Below, one piece after another: positions 46,601 to 61,600 of a DNA stretch of 64,000 bases (positions are counted from its first letter, which is position 1; each line of letters opens with the position of its first letter). Source of the DNA: Chitinophaga chungangae (GTDB lineage: Bacteria; Bacteroidota; Bacteroidia; Chitinophagales; Chitinophagaceae). The translations under genes were made by a program, and so were the position numbers. The notes under the pieces were generated by a model, which saw only the letters and a program-made list of their open reading frames with translations, made no database searches and was not told the origin of the DNA. The stretch is taken from NCBI RefSeq assembly GCF_017742215.1, contig NZ_JAGHKP010000005.1, positions 145,974 to 209,973 on the forward strand. The letters are read 5' to 3'.

Positions 46601-49600
46601 CCTTCATTACCGGCATCACCGGCAAACCGGGGGTAAACGCCCGCATGACCAGGATCTGGAAAGTGCAGGAAACCGGCAGCGTCGGGAACGTACAGATCGC
46701 CATCCCTGCGAACATCGTTTCAGGCACCATTACCGCACCACAGCTGGTAGTCAGCAACGATGCCACCATCGATGCAGCAGACCAGTACAACGGGCTTACG
46801 CCGACCAACATCGACGGCACGGATTATTATACTGCAACCATTGACCTGAACAGCAATCAATACTTCACCTTTGCCGCGATGGTAGCCGCACCGGGCGGTG
46901 TGCTGGGCGATGTATTATGGGTGAAAGCCGATGCCGGCGTGCAAGCGAATGCCAGCAACCAGGTAGAGCAGTGGAAAGACCAGAGTGGAAGCAACAATAC
47001 CGTTACTGAACTGCGTGCTTCCACGATCACCCATACGGATCCTATTACACCTACGGCAGCGATCGTGCAGGTGCCAAACGCTATTAACTTTAACCCCTCG
47101 CTGGACTTTACCGGAGCTGTGAACAGATCCCTTAAAGGAAATGCCGTAGCCGACTGGAATGCCACTGCTACAACCATCTTTAGCGTAAGCGTGGTAGAAG
47201 GCGCAATGGGCAATGCCAGCGCCGGATTCTTTGGAGGTATATTTGATGGGTTGAACGACTGGACAGTTGACAGTCCAACGCCTTCAGCCGGGATGGGGCT
47301 GTATGCTGGTCCGACCGATTATCGTCTTGATGGAGCTGGCTGTTCACCGGCTATAAGTACTTCGCCCACCACAGGAATGCCGAGAGTAGTCCGAGGTATC
47401 TATAATACGCCTGGTAATGGTCTTAACAGCCAGCTGGCGGTGAATGGCAGAATTGAAGTAGCTGCCGGTACAAACTGTCTAGGTTATGCCACCACCCTAT
47501 TCGAAGTGGGCGGTCGCACATCAGGAGCCGCTGTATATGACGCCCGCATCTTCAACGGGAAAATACCCGAAGTGATCGTGTACCGGACCGCTCTTACACC
47601 GGAGAACAGTTTAAAAGTTGAATCCTACCTTGGCATTAAATATGGCCTGACACTGGATCAGACTGCGCCTACCGACTACGTGGCCTCTGATGCAGTGCCA
47701 TTCTGGACGGCAGCGACAAACAGCACCTACAATATCAACATCTTCGGTATCGGTCGCGACGATGCCTCTGCCTTATTGCAGAAGCAATCCCGCAGCGTGA
47801 ACCCGGGCAGCGTATTAACGGTCGGCCTGTATACCATAGCCGCTAGCAATGCAGAAAATACCAACATCTTCGCAGCAGACAGGAGCTACGTGATGCTGGC
47901 CGGCAACAGCGCCGCTACAACCGTTTCCAGCACCGACCTGCCGGTGGGCAGCTGTATCGCGGAAAGGCTGACGCAGGAATGGAAAGCGCAGATCACGAAT
48001 TACGATATGTCCACGCAGCCGCTCAGCCTGCAGTTCGATCTGAACGGCATCGCCACGGCAGGCACTGCCGCGGAAGATTTCACCATCATGATCGACGAGG
48101 ACGGCGACGGTAACTTCGCCACCGGCGCGGTTACTGAAATACCAGCCACCGGCTTCAACGGCGGCATTGTGAGCTTCGAGAACGTAACGGCCATCACCAA
48201 TGGCACCGTGTTCACCCTCATTACCAGTCACCCCGAACGCACCGCCAACCTGGTGCCGGATGCTACCGTGAGAACGGTGCTGAATACTTGTATCGAGAAC
48301 GGCACGCTTTATTTCATCGATCCTTCGGATCCCAACAAATACATCGCATCCATCGCCCTGAACGGCAATACTATCGACGTGACCAAACTTTCCGCCGTAG
48401 TAGACGTGAACAGGGATATGGCGGCTGCCCTTGGCAGGAACAGCGGTACCGACTACGGTACACAGCTGATGCGCAGGTTGTTGAACATCACTTACACCGG
48501 CGCGGACCTTACCGCCAATGGCGGCGTACAACTGCGCCTGTTCTGGGACCCCCTGGAAAGGACCAATGCCGAAACAGCGCTTTCCACTACCCGCGGGGTA
48601 ACCGGCGCGCAGAAATGGATGTGGTTCAAACACAGCGGCGATATCACCGCCACCCTGGCTGACCTTACCGCCGAAGGGCTGACAAACAGCACCGAACTTA
48701 CGCCCGTTGCCGGCCAGCAGGACGGCGTGGAATACGTTGAGTTCAGCGGCATACAGAACTTCTCCACCTTCGGTGGCCTGGCCACCGCCAACCAGGTGCT
48801 GGCCATCACCAAAATACTGGACGGCGCGGAAGGCACGCAGGATGGGTCTTTCAGCATTAGCCTGCCCGGCAGCGTAACGGCTGCGGAGGATATCAGCATC
48901 AGCTATACCGTTACAGGGACGGCGGCTAACGGAGTTGACTATACGACGCTGAGCGGCGCTGTTACCTTCCCTGCCGGCCAGAACAGTATAACCCTGCCGG
49001 TAACCGTTACCGACGACAACATTATTGAAACAGGAGAGAGCATAACCGTTACGCTCGATGCAGCTACCGGCAATTCCGGTACCGTTAGCATCAGCGGTAC
49101 GCAGAACGCAGCTTCCGCTACCATTACGGACAACGATGCCAATGACCCGGCCAAAACAGTAGTGGGCGTAACCAAAGACAGCGACGCAACAGAACCGGCG
49201 GCGAACGGCGGATTTAGCATAGGATTGCCTGCCGGGGTCACTTCTTCCGAGGATATCACCGTGAACTATACCATTGGCGGTTCCGCCACGGCTGGTGCAG
49301 ACTATGGAACGCTGACGGGCAGCGTAATGATACCCGCGGGCCAGAACAGCGTGGCGATACCTGTAACGGTGAACAACGACCAGCTGGTGGAAGCCCAGGA
49401 AACTGTGTTGATTACGGTAACAGGCGGCAGCTCAACCAGCTTTACGCTTACACCGAGCGGCACAGCGGGCAGCGCTACCGTGAATATCAACGACGATGAA
49501 AACACGCCGGCAAATATGGTGGTGAGCATTACAAAAGACGCGGACGCAGCAGAACCGGCCACGAACGGAAACTTTACCTTCAGCCTGCCCACCGGTATCA

Positions 49601-52600
49601 TCCCGACGGCGGACATTACCGTGAATTACACCGTGGGCGGTACAGCTACGGCCGGGGCCGATTACACCGCGCTCCCCGCTTCAGTGACCATCCCCGCCGG
49701 GCAAAACAGCGTAACCCTGCCGCTGACAGTTGCAGACGAACAGTTGATCGAAAACACCGAAACGGTGACCGTGACGCTCAGCAGCGCAACTTCCACCGGC
49801 TTCACCTATACGGTCAGCACCACTAACGGCAACGCTTCGGCAAACATCACGGACAACGATAACATTACCGCCAACCGCGTGCTGAGCATCGAACAGGCTG
49901 CGGACGCGGCTGAGCCCTCAACCGGTGGTTCATTCACCATCAGCCTGCCCACGGGCGTTACGTCTTCCGAACCCGTCAACGTAAGTTACACGGTAGCAGG
50001 CACCGCCCTCAGCGGCACCGATTACCCCGCTTTGACCGGAACTATCATGATACCCGCCGGTCAGAACAGCATTACGTTGCCATTTACAGTAACCGACGAT
50101 AAGATCATCGAAAATACCGAAACCGTGATCGCAACGCTTTCCGGCGGTAGCAGCACCAGCTTTAACTTTACTGTCAGTGGCACAGACGGGAATGCGAGCG
50201 CGAATATCGCCGATGATGACAACGTTCCCGCAAACCGCATCCTCGCCATCGCGAATGCTGCGAATGCGGCCGAACCGTCTACCAACGGCGGGTTCACCAT
50301 CAGCCTGCCCGCGACGATCACTTCTTCTGAACCCATCACGGTAAATTATACGATCGGTGGTACAGCGGCCAACGGCGTCGATATGACCACGCTGACCGGT
50401 TCGGTGATCATACCCGCGGGTCAGAATAGCGTACCGGTGCCGGTGACTGTAACCAACGATCAGCTGATCGAAGGCGCCGAAACAGTTATACTGACCCTGA
50501 ACGGCGGCAGCTCCGCCAGCTTTGCCTACACCGGAACCACTTCGGCTACGGTGGATATTGCGGACGACGACGATAACCCGGCCAACAGGGTGCTGAGCAT
50601 CGCCAAAACGGCCGATGCCGCTGAGCCTGCTACCAATGCGGCATTTACTATCAGCCTGCCCACCGGGATATTGCCTTCCGAAGCGATTGACGTTACCTAT
50701 ACGATCGGGGGCAACGCAACCAACGGTTCCGATTACACGACATTGAGCGGCACGGTAACCATCCCGGCCGGTCAGAACAGCGTGAGCGTTCCTGTGACCG
50801 TTACCAATGACTTCGAAATAGAAAATACGGAAACGGTTACGCTGACTGTCACAGGTGGCAGCAGCACCAACTTCAATTATACCGCCAGCACTACCAACGC
50901 CAGCGCTTCAGCTGACATTGCGGACGACGACAATACTGCCGCGAACCGCATACTGAGCGTAAGCAATACCGGCAATGCGGCAGAACCCGCTACGAACGGC
51001 AGCTTCAGCATTAGCCTGCCTGCCGGCGTAACCTCTTCACAACCGGTTACGGTAAATTATACCATCAGCGGTACAGCCGCCGCCGGTACGGATTATGACG
51101 CGATCACCGGCGCCATCACCATTCCTGCCGGTCAGAACAGCGTGGCAGTACCTGTGACGGTTCTGCCCGACCAGATCATCGAAAAAACCGAGACCGTGAT
51201 ACTGACCGTTACGTCAGGCGCCAGCACCAGCTTCAGCTTTACGGCATCGGCCACAAGCGGGTCTGCCACTGTGAATATTGCCGACGACGACAATACCGCG
51301 GCAAACCGCATGGTATCGGTGATCGTATCGAGCGACGGCGCTGAAGGCAGCAGCGGCTTCTTTGGATTCAGTTTGCAGCTGCCTCCGGGCATCAGCAGTT
51401 CAGAGAATATCACGGTCAACTACACTGTAAGCGGTACTGCGGTGAAAGGTGCAGACTACAACGGGATAAGCCCGGTACATTTCAGCGGTACCGCAACATT
51501 GCCTGCAGGTCTCTCTACAGCCATCACCGGCACTGTGGTAGACGACCAGGTCATTGAGGGTACGGAAACTGTTGTAATTACGATCACCAGCGCTTCTTCG
51601 CCAAGCTTTACCTTTACTGCCGATCCGGCCGCAGCCACCGCTACGGCGAATATTACCGATAATGACGACATCCCGGCCAACCGTGTGCTGTCCATCACCA
51701 AAAATACCGACGCAGCAGAACCCGCCACGAATGGTTCCTTCAAGATCAGCCTGCCCACAGGCGTTACCATCGCGCAACCCGTTACGGTGAACTATACCGT
51801 TGCCGGCACTGCCACCGCGGGTACGGATTACGTGAACATGAGCGGTACCCTTACCATACCTGCAGGCGTTAACAGCGTCAACCTGCCTGTGAATGTGATC
51901 GACGATAAGTTCATCGAAATTGCGGAAACCGTGACGGTTACGATTACCGGCGGCACCGCAGGATCGCTGACCTTTACGCCGAGTACCACTGATGGCGACG
52001 AAACGATCGATATCGCAGACGACGATAATACAGCGGCTAACCGCATACTGGGCATACAGAAAATTTCAAACCTGGAAGAACCGGCCATCAATGGTGCATT
52101 CAGGATCAGCCTGCCGGCAACGATCAGGTCTTCCGAAGCCATCACGATCGCTTATACCGTAAGCGGAACAGGTACTAACGGCACCGACTATGCGAACCTG
52201 GGCGGATCGGTGGTAATGCCTGCCGGCCAGAACAGCGTGCTGATAGCGGCGGACGTTATAGACGACCAGATCATCGAAGGTACCGAGACCGTAGTGTTAA
52301 CCGTTACCGGCGGCAACAGCACCAGCTTTGCATTTAACCCTGCGGCAGCTCCCAATAACAGTGCGTCTGCGGATATCGTAGACGATGATAATGTTGCAGG
52401 CAACCAGGTATTAACTGTTACCAAAAACGCAGACGGCGCCGAAGCGGCGACGCCCACGGCCGGATCGTTCCTGATCAGCCTGCCGGCGGGTTACACTTCC
52501 GCCTTGCCCGTTACGGTAACTTATACCATTGCAGGCACTGCCGGCAGCGGAACGGATTATACCGCCCTTTCCAATACTGTGGTGCTGCCCGCGAACCAGA

Positions 52601-55600
52601 ACAGCGTGACAGTGCCCGTACCGGTGTTGAATGATGCATTGGTTGAAAATACGGAAACAGTGATCATGACGCTCACGGGCGGCACGGCCACCGGCTTCAC
52701 GTATACCGGCACCAATAGCGCGACGGTAAATATCATAGACGACGAGAACAGCGCGGCTAACCGCGTGCTGAGCGTTGCCAACACGGGCAATGCGGCAGAA
52801 CCGGCTACCCCGGGCAAATTCACCATCAGTCTGCCGGCGGGCATTACGCCATCTGAAGACGTGGATATAACCTATATTATCAGCGGTACAGCCCAAGGTG
52901 GACCTGATTACACCGCGCTGACGGGCACGGTGGTGTTACCTGCCGGTCAGAATAGCGTGGATGTGAATGTTGCAGTGGCCAACGACCAGATCATTGAAGG
53001 CACCGAAACGGTGATCCTGACGCTCAGCGGCGGCACCAGCGCCAACTTCGCCTTTACCGCAAGCACCACCAATGGCAATGCTACCGTGGATATAGCCGAC
53101 GACGACAATACGGCCGCCAACCAGGTGCTGGCCGTTACCAACGAAGGAAATGCCGCAGAGCCTAATACCGACGGTAAATTCAGGATCAGTCTGCCCACAG
53201 GGGTGACTTCCGCAGCCGACATCCAGGTGAGCTACACCATAGGCGCCGGCACTTCGACCCCCGGAACGGATTATACCGCTATTACCAACGTAATAACCAT
53301 ACCAGCGGGCCAGACTTTCGTGGATGTGCCAGTAGCCGTGGTAGATAACACCATTATAGAACCGACAGAGACCGTAATCATGAACATCACCGGCGGCAGC
53401 GATGCGCTGCATTCCTATACAGTAGCCGGTGGTGCGGGTTCCGCAACTGTGAACATTGACGATGACGATGCGGCAAGCAACAGCATGGTAGTACTGCTGA
53501 CCAAGGTTTCAGACGCTGTTGAAGGCGGAACGAACGGACAGTACAGGATATCCCTGCCGCCGGGCGTTACCAGCTCCGAAGATGTGGTGATCACTTTCAC
53601 ACTGGGAGGTACGGCTTCCCTCATACCTGCGCCCACTGTGCCGGATTATGCGATGGCTGGCCTTTCAGGAGGCAATATCGTGATACCCGCAGGCGCCAAT
53701 GAAGTGTATATTGATGTGGATGCAGGTGACGATAATGTCATTGAAGGCCCTGAAACCGTGGTGTTGAACCTTACCGGCGCGGCTTCGTCCAGCTATCCTT
53801 TCACGATTGATCCTACAGGCAATGGTGCGGTGGTGAACATTGTAGACACCGATGGCTCCGTTTCCACACCGCTGCAGGTAATAGCCGGCTCCGACGCCGG
53901 TGAGCCCAACACCACGGGCACGTTTACCGTGCAGCTGGATGGCGGCGCAGTTTCAGCACAACCGGTTACGGTTGGCTACAAGATATCCGGTACCGCCGTA
54001 TCCGGTGTGGACTATGAGGCAATCGGCGAGATCATCATCCCTGCGAATGTCAACAGCGTTCCTGTAACGCTCACCGTGAAGGATGACCAGATCATCGAGC
54101 CGAATGAAACAATGATATTCACGATCCTGTCCGGCAGCTCTACCGATGGCCTTGGAAATGGCGAACTCTTCCAGCCTGATCCGAACAATGCAGAAATAAC
54201 CGTGAATATAGCCGACAACGATGCAATAGCCGCCAACCAGGTGTTGAAGGTAGTGAAGAACACAGATGCGTCAGAACCGGGCACACATGGTTCTTTCACC
54301 ATCAGCCTGCCCACGGGTTATACTTCCAGCACGGACATTACACTCGATTACGCGATGACCGGCACCGCTACCGATAATACGGATTACACGGTAACCACCG
54401 TTACCCTGCCTGCTTACGCCAACAGCGTAACCATTCCGCTGACCGTAATTGACGACAAGATCATAGAGAACCCTGAGACAGCCACCCTCACGCTGGGCAA
54501 CAGCCAGGACGGCAGCTCCTTCATCTATACGCCCGATGCAACCGGCATTGCCGCCACTATCACCATTGCGGACGATGACAATACACTTGCCAACAATGTG
54601 CTGCTGGTGACCAATACCGCCGACGGCTCCGAGCCCAATACTCCCGGCGAGTTTACCATCAGCCTGCCCACGGGATATACTTCATCCGAAGACGTTACCG
54701 TCAACTACATAGTGACTGGTACCGCCACGCCTGGCGCGGGCAACGACTATGCATCCCTCGGCGTGTCCGTGGTGCTGCCTGCCGGCCAGAACAGCGTAAC
54801 GGTATCCGTGCCCGTACAGGACGACGATATCATTGAAGGAACAGAAACAGTGATGCTCACGCTGGGCAACAGCAACAGCGCCAGCTTCGCCTTTACGCCT
54901 TCCGGCGGTAATACGGTGGCAACGGTGAATATTGCGGATAACGACAATATTGCGGCTAACCGCGTACTGTCCGTAACCAAAACCGACGCGGCAGAACCCA
55001 ATACAGACGGCTCATTCGTCATCAGCCTGCCCACGAACGTAACATCCGCCCAGCCGGTAACCGTGAACTATACTATCACCGGTACCGCACTGGATGGCAC
55101 GGATTACGCGGACCTGGCTGGTACCGTGGTAATACCGGCCAACCAGAATAACATAACAGTACCGATCGATGTTACTGACGACCAGATCATAGAACTGACC
55201 GAAACAGTCATCCTTACTATCGACAACGGCGCTTCTCCCAGCGATAACTACACCGCGAGCACTACCAACGGCAGCGCTACGGCCAATATCACTGATAACG
55301 ATAACGTGACTGCGAACCTCGTACTGGATGTAACTAAAACGGCCGATGCTTCAGAACCAGGTACCAACGGGAACTTCCGTATCACATTGCCTTCCGGTTA
55401 CACCGCTTCACAGCCGATCACGGTAAGCTACACCATTTCCGGCGATGCTGCAGGCGGAACGGATTACAATGCCCTGACAGGCACCGTATTGCTCCCGGCC
55501 GGCCAGAATGCCGTGAACGTACCGGTTGTGGTGAACGACGACCAGATCATCGAAAACCTGGAAACGGTAACGATGACCATTACCGGCGGCCTTTCTGCCG

Positions 55601-58600
55601 ATTTCACGCTTAACCCGGGCACACTCACTGCCGCTACCGTGAATATCGCGGACGACGACAATACGCCAGACAACATAGCGCTGAGCGTGATCAAGACCAC
55701 CGACGCGGTTGAGCCTACGACAAACGGCGAGTTCCTGATCAGCCTGCCCGCGGGCGTAACCGTAGCGCAAGACGTAACGGTGAACTTTACGATCACCGGC
55801 ACCGCCACCAATGGCGATGATTATACGACCCTGCCTGCATCCATCGTGATACCGGCCGGTCAGAACAGCGTGAGCGTGGTTGTAACCGTTACCGACGACC
55901 AGGTGATCGAGAACACAGAAACCGTGACCCTGACGATCAATAACGGCGCAAGCACCAACTTTACATTTGCCGCCAGCGCAACCGCGGCTTCAGCGGACCT
56001 CGATATCGCCGATGACGACAACATCCCGGCTAACCTCCTGCTCAGCATCGCGCAAACGACGAATGGCTCAGAGCCTTCTACCAATGCAGGTTTCAGCATT
56101 AGCCTGCCTGCCCCTTATACTTCATCTGAAGACATCACGGTGAATTATACCCTCTCCGGTACAGCTACCCAGGGCGACGACTATGCCACCATGAGCGGCA
56201 GCATCGTGATACCGGCCGGGCAAACCAGCGTATCGCTGCCGGTAGACGTTTCCGACGACTTTGTGATCGAAACGCAGGAAAGCGTGATCGTTACACTGAC
56301 CGGTGGAACATCCGCGAGCTTCAGCTTCCTGGCAGACGGCTCCGCAGGCAGCGCCACCGCCTTCATTGACGATAACGACAACGTAGCGGCCAACCTGGTG
56401 CTGATCGCGGAAAAGACCGCTGACGCGGCTGAGCCCAATACCAACGGTACGTTTACCGTAAAACTGCCGGCAGGTTATACTGCTTCGGAAGACATTACCG
56501 TGAATTATACCGTTGCCGGCACAGCCACCGCAGGTATGGATTACCCGGCATTGAGCGGCTCCGTGGTGATTCCGGCCGGTCAACCCGGCGCGCCCGTAAC
56601 CTTAATCGTTACCGACGACCAGGTGATAGAAGTTACCGAAACGGTATTGTTGAACCTGACAGGAGGCGCTTCTGCCAGCTTCACGCTTGTGCCCAGCACA
56701 ACGGAAGGCAGCGCGTCGCTGGATATAGGCGATAACGACAACACTGCGGCGAACATTGAATTGAGCGTGATCAGCACGGGAGACGCGGCAGAGCCCAATA
56801 CGAACGGAACATTCAGCATCAGCCTGCCGGCAGGCGTCACATCGTCTGAGCCCATCACCGTAACCTATAACATCGGCGGCAACGCCGGCGCAACGGATTA
56901 CACTTCCCTCCCGGGCACCGTGATCATCGCCGCGGGACAGAACAGCGTTGCTGTGCCCGTGCCCGTACTGGACGACCAGGTGATGGAAAGCACCGAAACG
57001 GTGGTTATGACCCTTGCTTCGGGCACGTCCCCCAACTTCGGGTTCACCGTAAGCGCTGCTAACGGCTCGGCAACCGTGAATATCAACGACAACGACAATT
57101 CCGCGGCCAACCGCGTGCTGAGCGTAGTGAAGACGAACGATGCGCAGGAGCCCGGCACCGACGGCCTGTTCACCATCAGCCTTCCCGCAGGCATAGCCTC
57201 TTCCGAGAATATTACTGTGAACTACACCGTGAGCGGTACTGCCACCGCCGGCTCCGATTACACATCCATCGGCGCTTCGGTAGTAATACCCGCAGGGGAC
57301 AACAGCGTGACCGTGACCGTTCCGGTGAGGGACGAACAGGTGATAGAAACCACGGAAACCGTTATACTCAAGATCACTGACGGCACTGCGCCGGGCCTGA
57401 CCTTCACGGCCAGTGCTACGAGCGGCGAAGCCACTGTGAATATCCTGGATAACGACAACGTAGCAGCCAACCTGTTCGTAAGCGTACCGGCCACAGCCGA
57501 TGCGGCGGAACCCAATACCAACGGTTCCTTTACAATAAGCCTGCCCGCAGGTTATACCGCGTCCGAGCCCATCACCGTAAATTATACCATCGGTGGCGTC
57601 GCCACTGCCGGTGCGGATTATACCGCACTGAGCGGCTCGGTAGTGATACCCGCCGGACAACCAGATGTGCCCGTAATTGTTACCGTATCCGACGACGACA
57701 TCATTGAATCAGCCGAAACAGTTGTGCTGACGGTTACAGGCGCGGCTTCGGCTAATTTCACACTGCTGCCCAGCACTACCGCGGGCAACGGTACCGTACT
57801 GATCAATGACAATGACAATACAGCGGCCAACCGCGTACTGAGCGTAACCAATGCGAACGATGGGGCAGAACCTACCACCAACGGCAGCTTCAACATTTCC
57901 CTGCCCTCCGGCGTTTCCGCTGCGGAAGACGTGACCGTGAATTACACCATCGGCGGTACAGCTACCGGCGGCACGGATTACGGCGCCATCAGCAGCTCAG
58001 TAGTAATACCTGCGGGACAAACCAGCGTTTCCATTCCCGTCGCGGTGATCAACGACCAGATCATAGAAGGCGAGGAGACCGTTATCCTTACCATCACGAA
58101 CGGCACCTCAACGACCCTGGGAGGCTTTACTGCCAGCGCCACCAATGGCAATGCGGAAGTGAAGATCGCCGACGACGACTACACCACTGCAAACCGTGTG
58201 CTGGTGATAACAAGAACAGCTGATGCGGCCGAACCGGCTATCAATGGCAGCTTCAATGTTAGCCTGCCCCCGGGCATCACGGCAACGGAGGATATCACCG
58301 TGAACTATGACGTGACTGGTACCGCCACCGGGGTTGACGATTACGCAACGCTCCCCGGCAGCATCGTGATACCCGCCGGCCAGAACGGTGTGACCATACC
58401 GGTAACGGTTGCCGACGACCAGGTGATCGAAAGTACCGAAACCGTGATCGTGACACTGACCAGCGGCGGTTCCGCCAGCTTTACATTTGACGCCAGCAAT
58501 AACGCAACGGTGAGCATTACAGATGAAGACAATGCCACTGCAAACCGTGTACTGACAGTAACCAAATCGGCAGACGCCGCAGAACCGGCTACCAACGGTG

Positions 58601-61600
58601 GCTTCAGCATCGCACTGCCGGCTGGCTATACCGCCGCGGAAGATATCACCGTGAACTTCGGCATCTCCGGTACCGCCACAAACGGTACAGATTACACCAC
58701 CCTGGGCAACAGCGTGGTGATACCCGCCGGTCAGAACAGCGTGACAGTACCGGTAACCGTAACGGACGAAAAGGTGGTTGAGCTCAGCGAAACCGTGGTC
58801 CTTACCCTTTCCGATGGTACTTCCGGCAGCTACAACTATACCGGAACCGGCAACGCTACCGTGAATATCGCGGATGACGACAACATCCCGGCTAACCTGG
58901 TGCTGAGCATGACAAAAACGACGGATGCCTCAGAGCCCGCTACCAACGGCATGTTCACTATCAGCCTGCCGACGGGCATAACCGTATCGGAAAACGTGGC
59001 GGCTAACTATACCATCGCAGGTACAGCTACGCCTGGTACGGATTACAGCAGCCTGGGCGGCTCCGTGGTAATACCCGCGGGCCAGAACAGCGTCGCCGTA
59101 CCGGTGAACGTAAACGATGACAACATCATCGAAAACACTGAAACCGTAACCGCAACCATGACGGGCGGTTCTGCCACCAACTTCACCCTCACGGTTGCAG
59201 CGGGCAATGCGACCGTGAACATCCTGGACAACGACAACGTCCCGGCGAACCTTGCGCTCACCGTAGCCGCAACGGCGGATGGAGCAGAACCCGGTACCAA
59301 TGGCGTATTCACCATCAGCCTGCCGTCAGGCGTCGTGTCTTCAGAAGACGTAACGGTGAACTATACCGTTGCCGGTTCAGCCACCAGCGGTACGGACTAT
59401 ACAGCCCTCGGCACCACGGTCATCATCCCGGCCGGCCAAAACAGTGTAACCGTTACCGTGCCCGTGCTGAACGACCAGGTACTGGAAAGCAGCGAGACAG
59501 TCAGCATGACCCTTAACGGCGCAGCGAGCACCAGCTTTACCTTCACAGGTGCCGGCAACGCAACGGTAAACATCACTGATGATGAGAACACACCTGCTAA
59601 CCGCGTGCTGAGCATCCTGACAACAGCGGATGCAGCCGAGCCCGGCACTAACGGCAGCTTTGAGATCAGCCTGCCCGGCACCATCACTTCAGCGGAAGAC
59701 ATTACCGTGAGCTTCGCGGTGGATGGCACTGCAACAGCAGGTGCGGATTACGCGGCCATCACAGGCACCGTGACCATACCCGCAGGCCAGCACAGCGTGA
59801 GCGTACCGGTAACAGTGATCAACGACCAGCTGATAGAAAATACAGAAACAGTGGCCATCGCCATCACAGGCGGCACCAGCACGGGCGGTAATACCTTTAC
59901 TGCGGGTTCTGCCAATGGAAATGCCACGGTGAATATCACAGACGATGAAAATGTGCCGGCCAACCTGGCATTGAGCATAACAAATACGACAGACGGTGCC
60001 GAACCTGCCACCAACGGCAGCTTCACTATCGGCCTTCCCGCGGGTATCGCGTCTTCCGAAGACGTGACGGTGAGCTACACCATCGGTGGTACCGCTGCCA
60101 CCGGTACGGATTATACGGCCCTGACAGGAACCGTGGTAATACCCGCCGGTCAGAACAGCATAAACGTACCGGTAACCGTTGTGGACGACCAGCTGATCGA
60201 GAACATCGAGACTGTGATCGTGACACTGGCGGGCGGAACCAGTACCAGCTTCAGCTTCACCGGCGTCGGCAACGGCACTGTGAACATCACAGACGATGAG
60301 AATACCGCGGCCAACCGTACGCTGACCGTTACCAAATCGGCAGACGCCGCAGAACCCGCTACCGACGGCGGTTTTGTGATCGGCCTGCCAGCCGGCATCG
60401 CATCTTCCGAAGATGTGACGGTGAACTACACGATCGGCGGCACAGCCACGGCTGACGACGATTACACGGCCATCGCCGGCACGGTTACCATTCCCGCAGG
60501 GCAGAACAACGTGAGCGTGGCGGTAACCGTAGCGGACGACAAGATCATCGAAAACACCGAAACCGTGATCCTGACACTGGCGGGAGGCAACAGCACCAGC
60601 TTCGCCTTCACCGGCACCGGCAACGAAACGGTAAATATTACAGACGACGAAAACGATCCTGCGAACCGTGCGCTGACCATCACCCAATCGGCTGATGCGG
60701 CGGAACCGGGCACTAACGGCGCGTTTGAGATCAGTCTGCCTACGGGTATTACCGCGGCGGAAGACATCACCGTGAATTATACGGTGGCCGGCACAGCAGC
60801 CAGCGGTATGGATTATACAGCCCTCACCGGCACGGTAATTATTCCTGCGGGACAGAACAGTGTATCCGTTCCTGTTACAGTAACGGACGACCAGGTAATT
60901 GAAGAAACGGAAACGGTGATCGCTACGCTGAACGGCGGCAGCAGCACCAGCTTCGCCTTCACTGGTACCGGCAGCGCGACGGTGAACATTACGGACGATG
61001 AAAGCGGTGTGCCTGCTAACCTTGCGCTGACCATCACGAAAGGGGTGGACGGGGCAGAACCTGCTACCAACGGTAATTTCATCGTTGCTTTACCGGGTGG
61101 TATTACTTCCGCGGATGACATCGTTGTGAATTACACTGTAACCGGCACGGCTGCCAGCGGCACCGATTACACGGCCTTGAGCGGCACCGCAACGATCCCT
61201 GCGGGCCAGAATAGCATATCCGTTCCAGTTATTGTAACAGACGACAAGGTGATAGAAGAAACGGAAACGGTGATCGCCACGCTCAACGGCGGCAGCTCCG
61301 CGCACTTCACTTTTACCGGTACGGGTAACGCCACGGTAGATATTACGGACGACGAAGCTACGGACCCGGCGAACCTTGCACTGGTTATCACAAAAGATGC
61401 AGACGGTGCGGAACCTGGAACCAACGGTGCGTTTGAGATCAGCCTGCCTGTGGGCATCACTTCTTCGCAACCGGTCAGCGTAAGCTACACTGTAACCGGC
61501 ACTGCCACCAGCGGCGCGGATTACACAGCCCTCACCGGTACCGTGATCATCCCCGCAGGACAGAACAGTATATCCGTTCCGGTGATCGTCTCAGACGACC

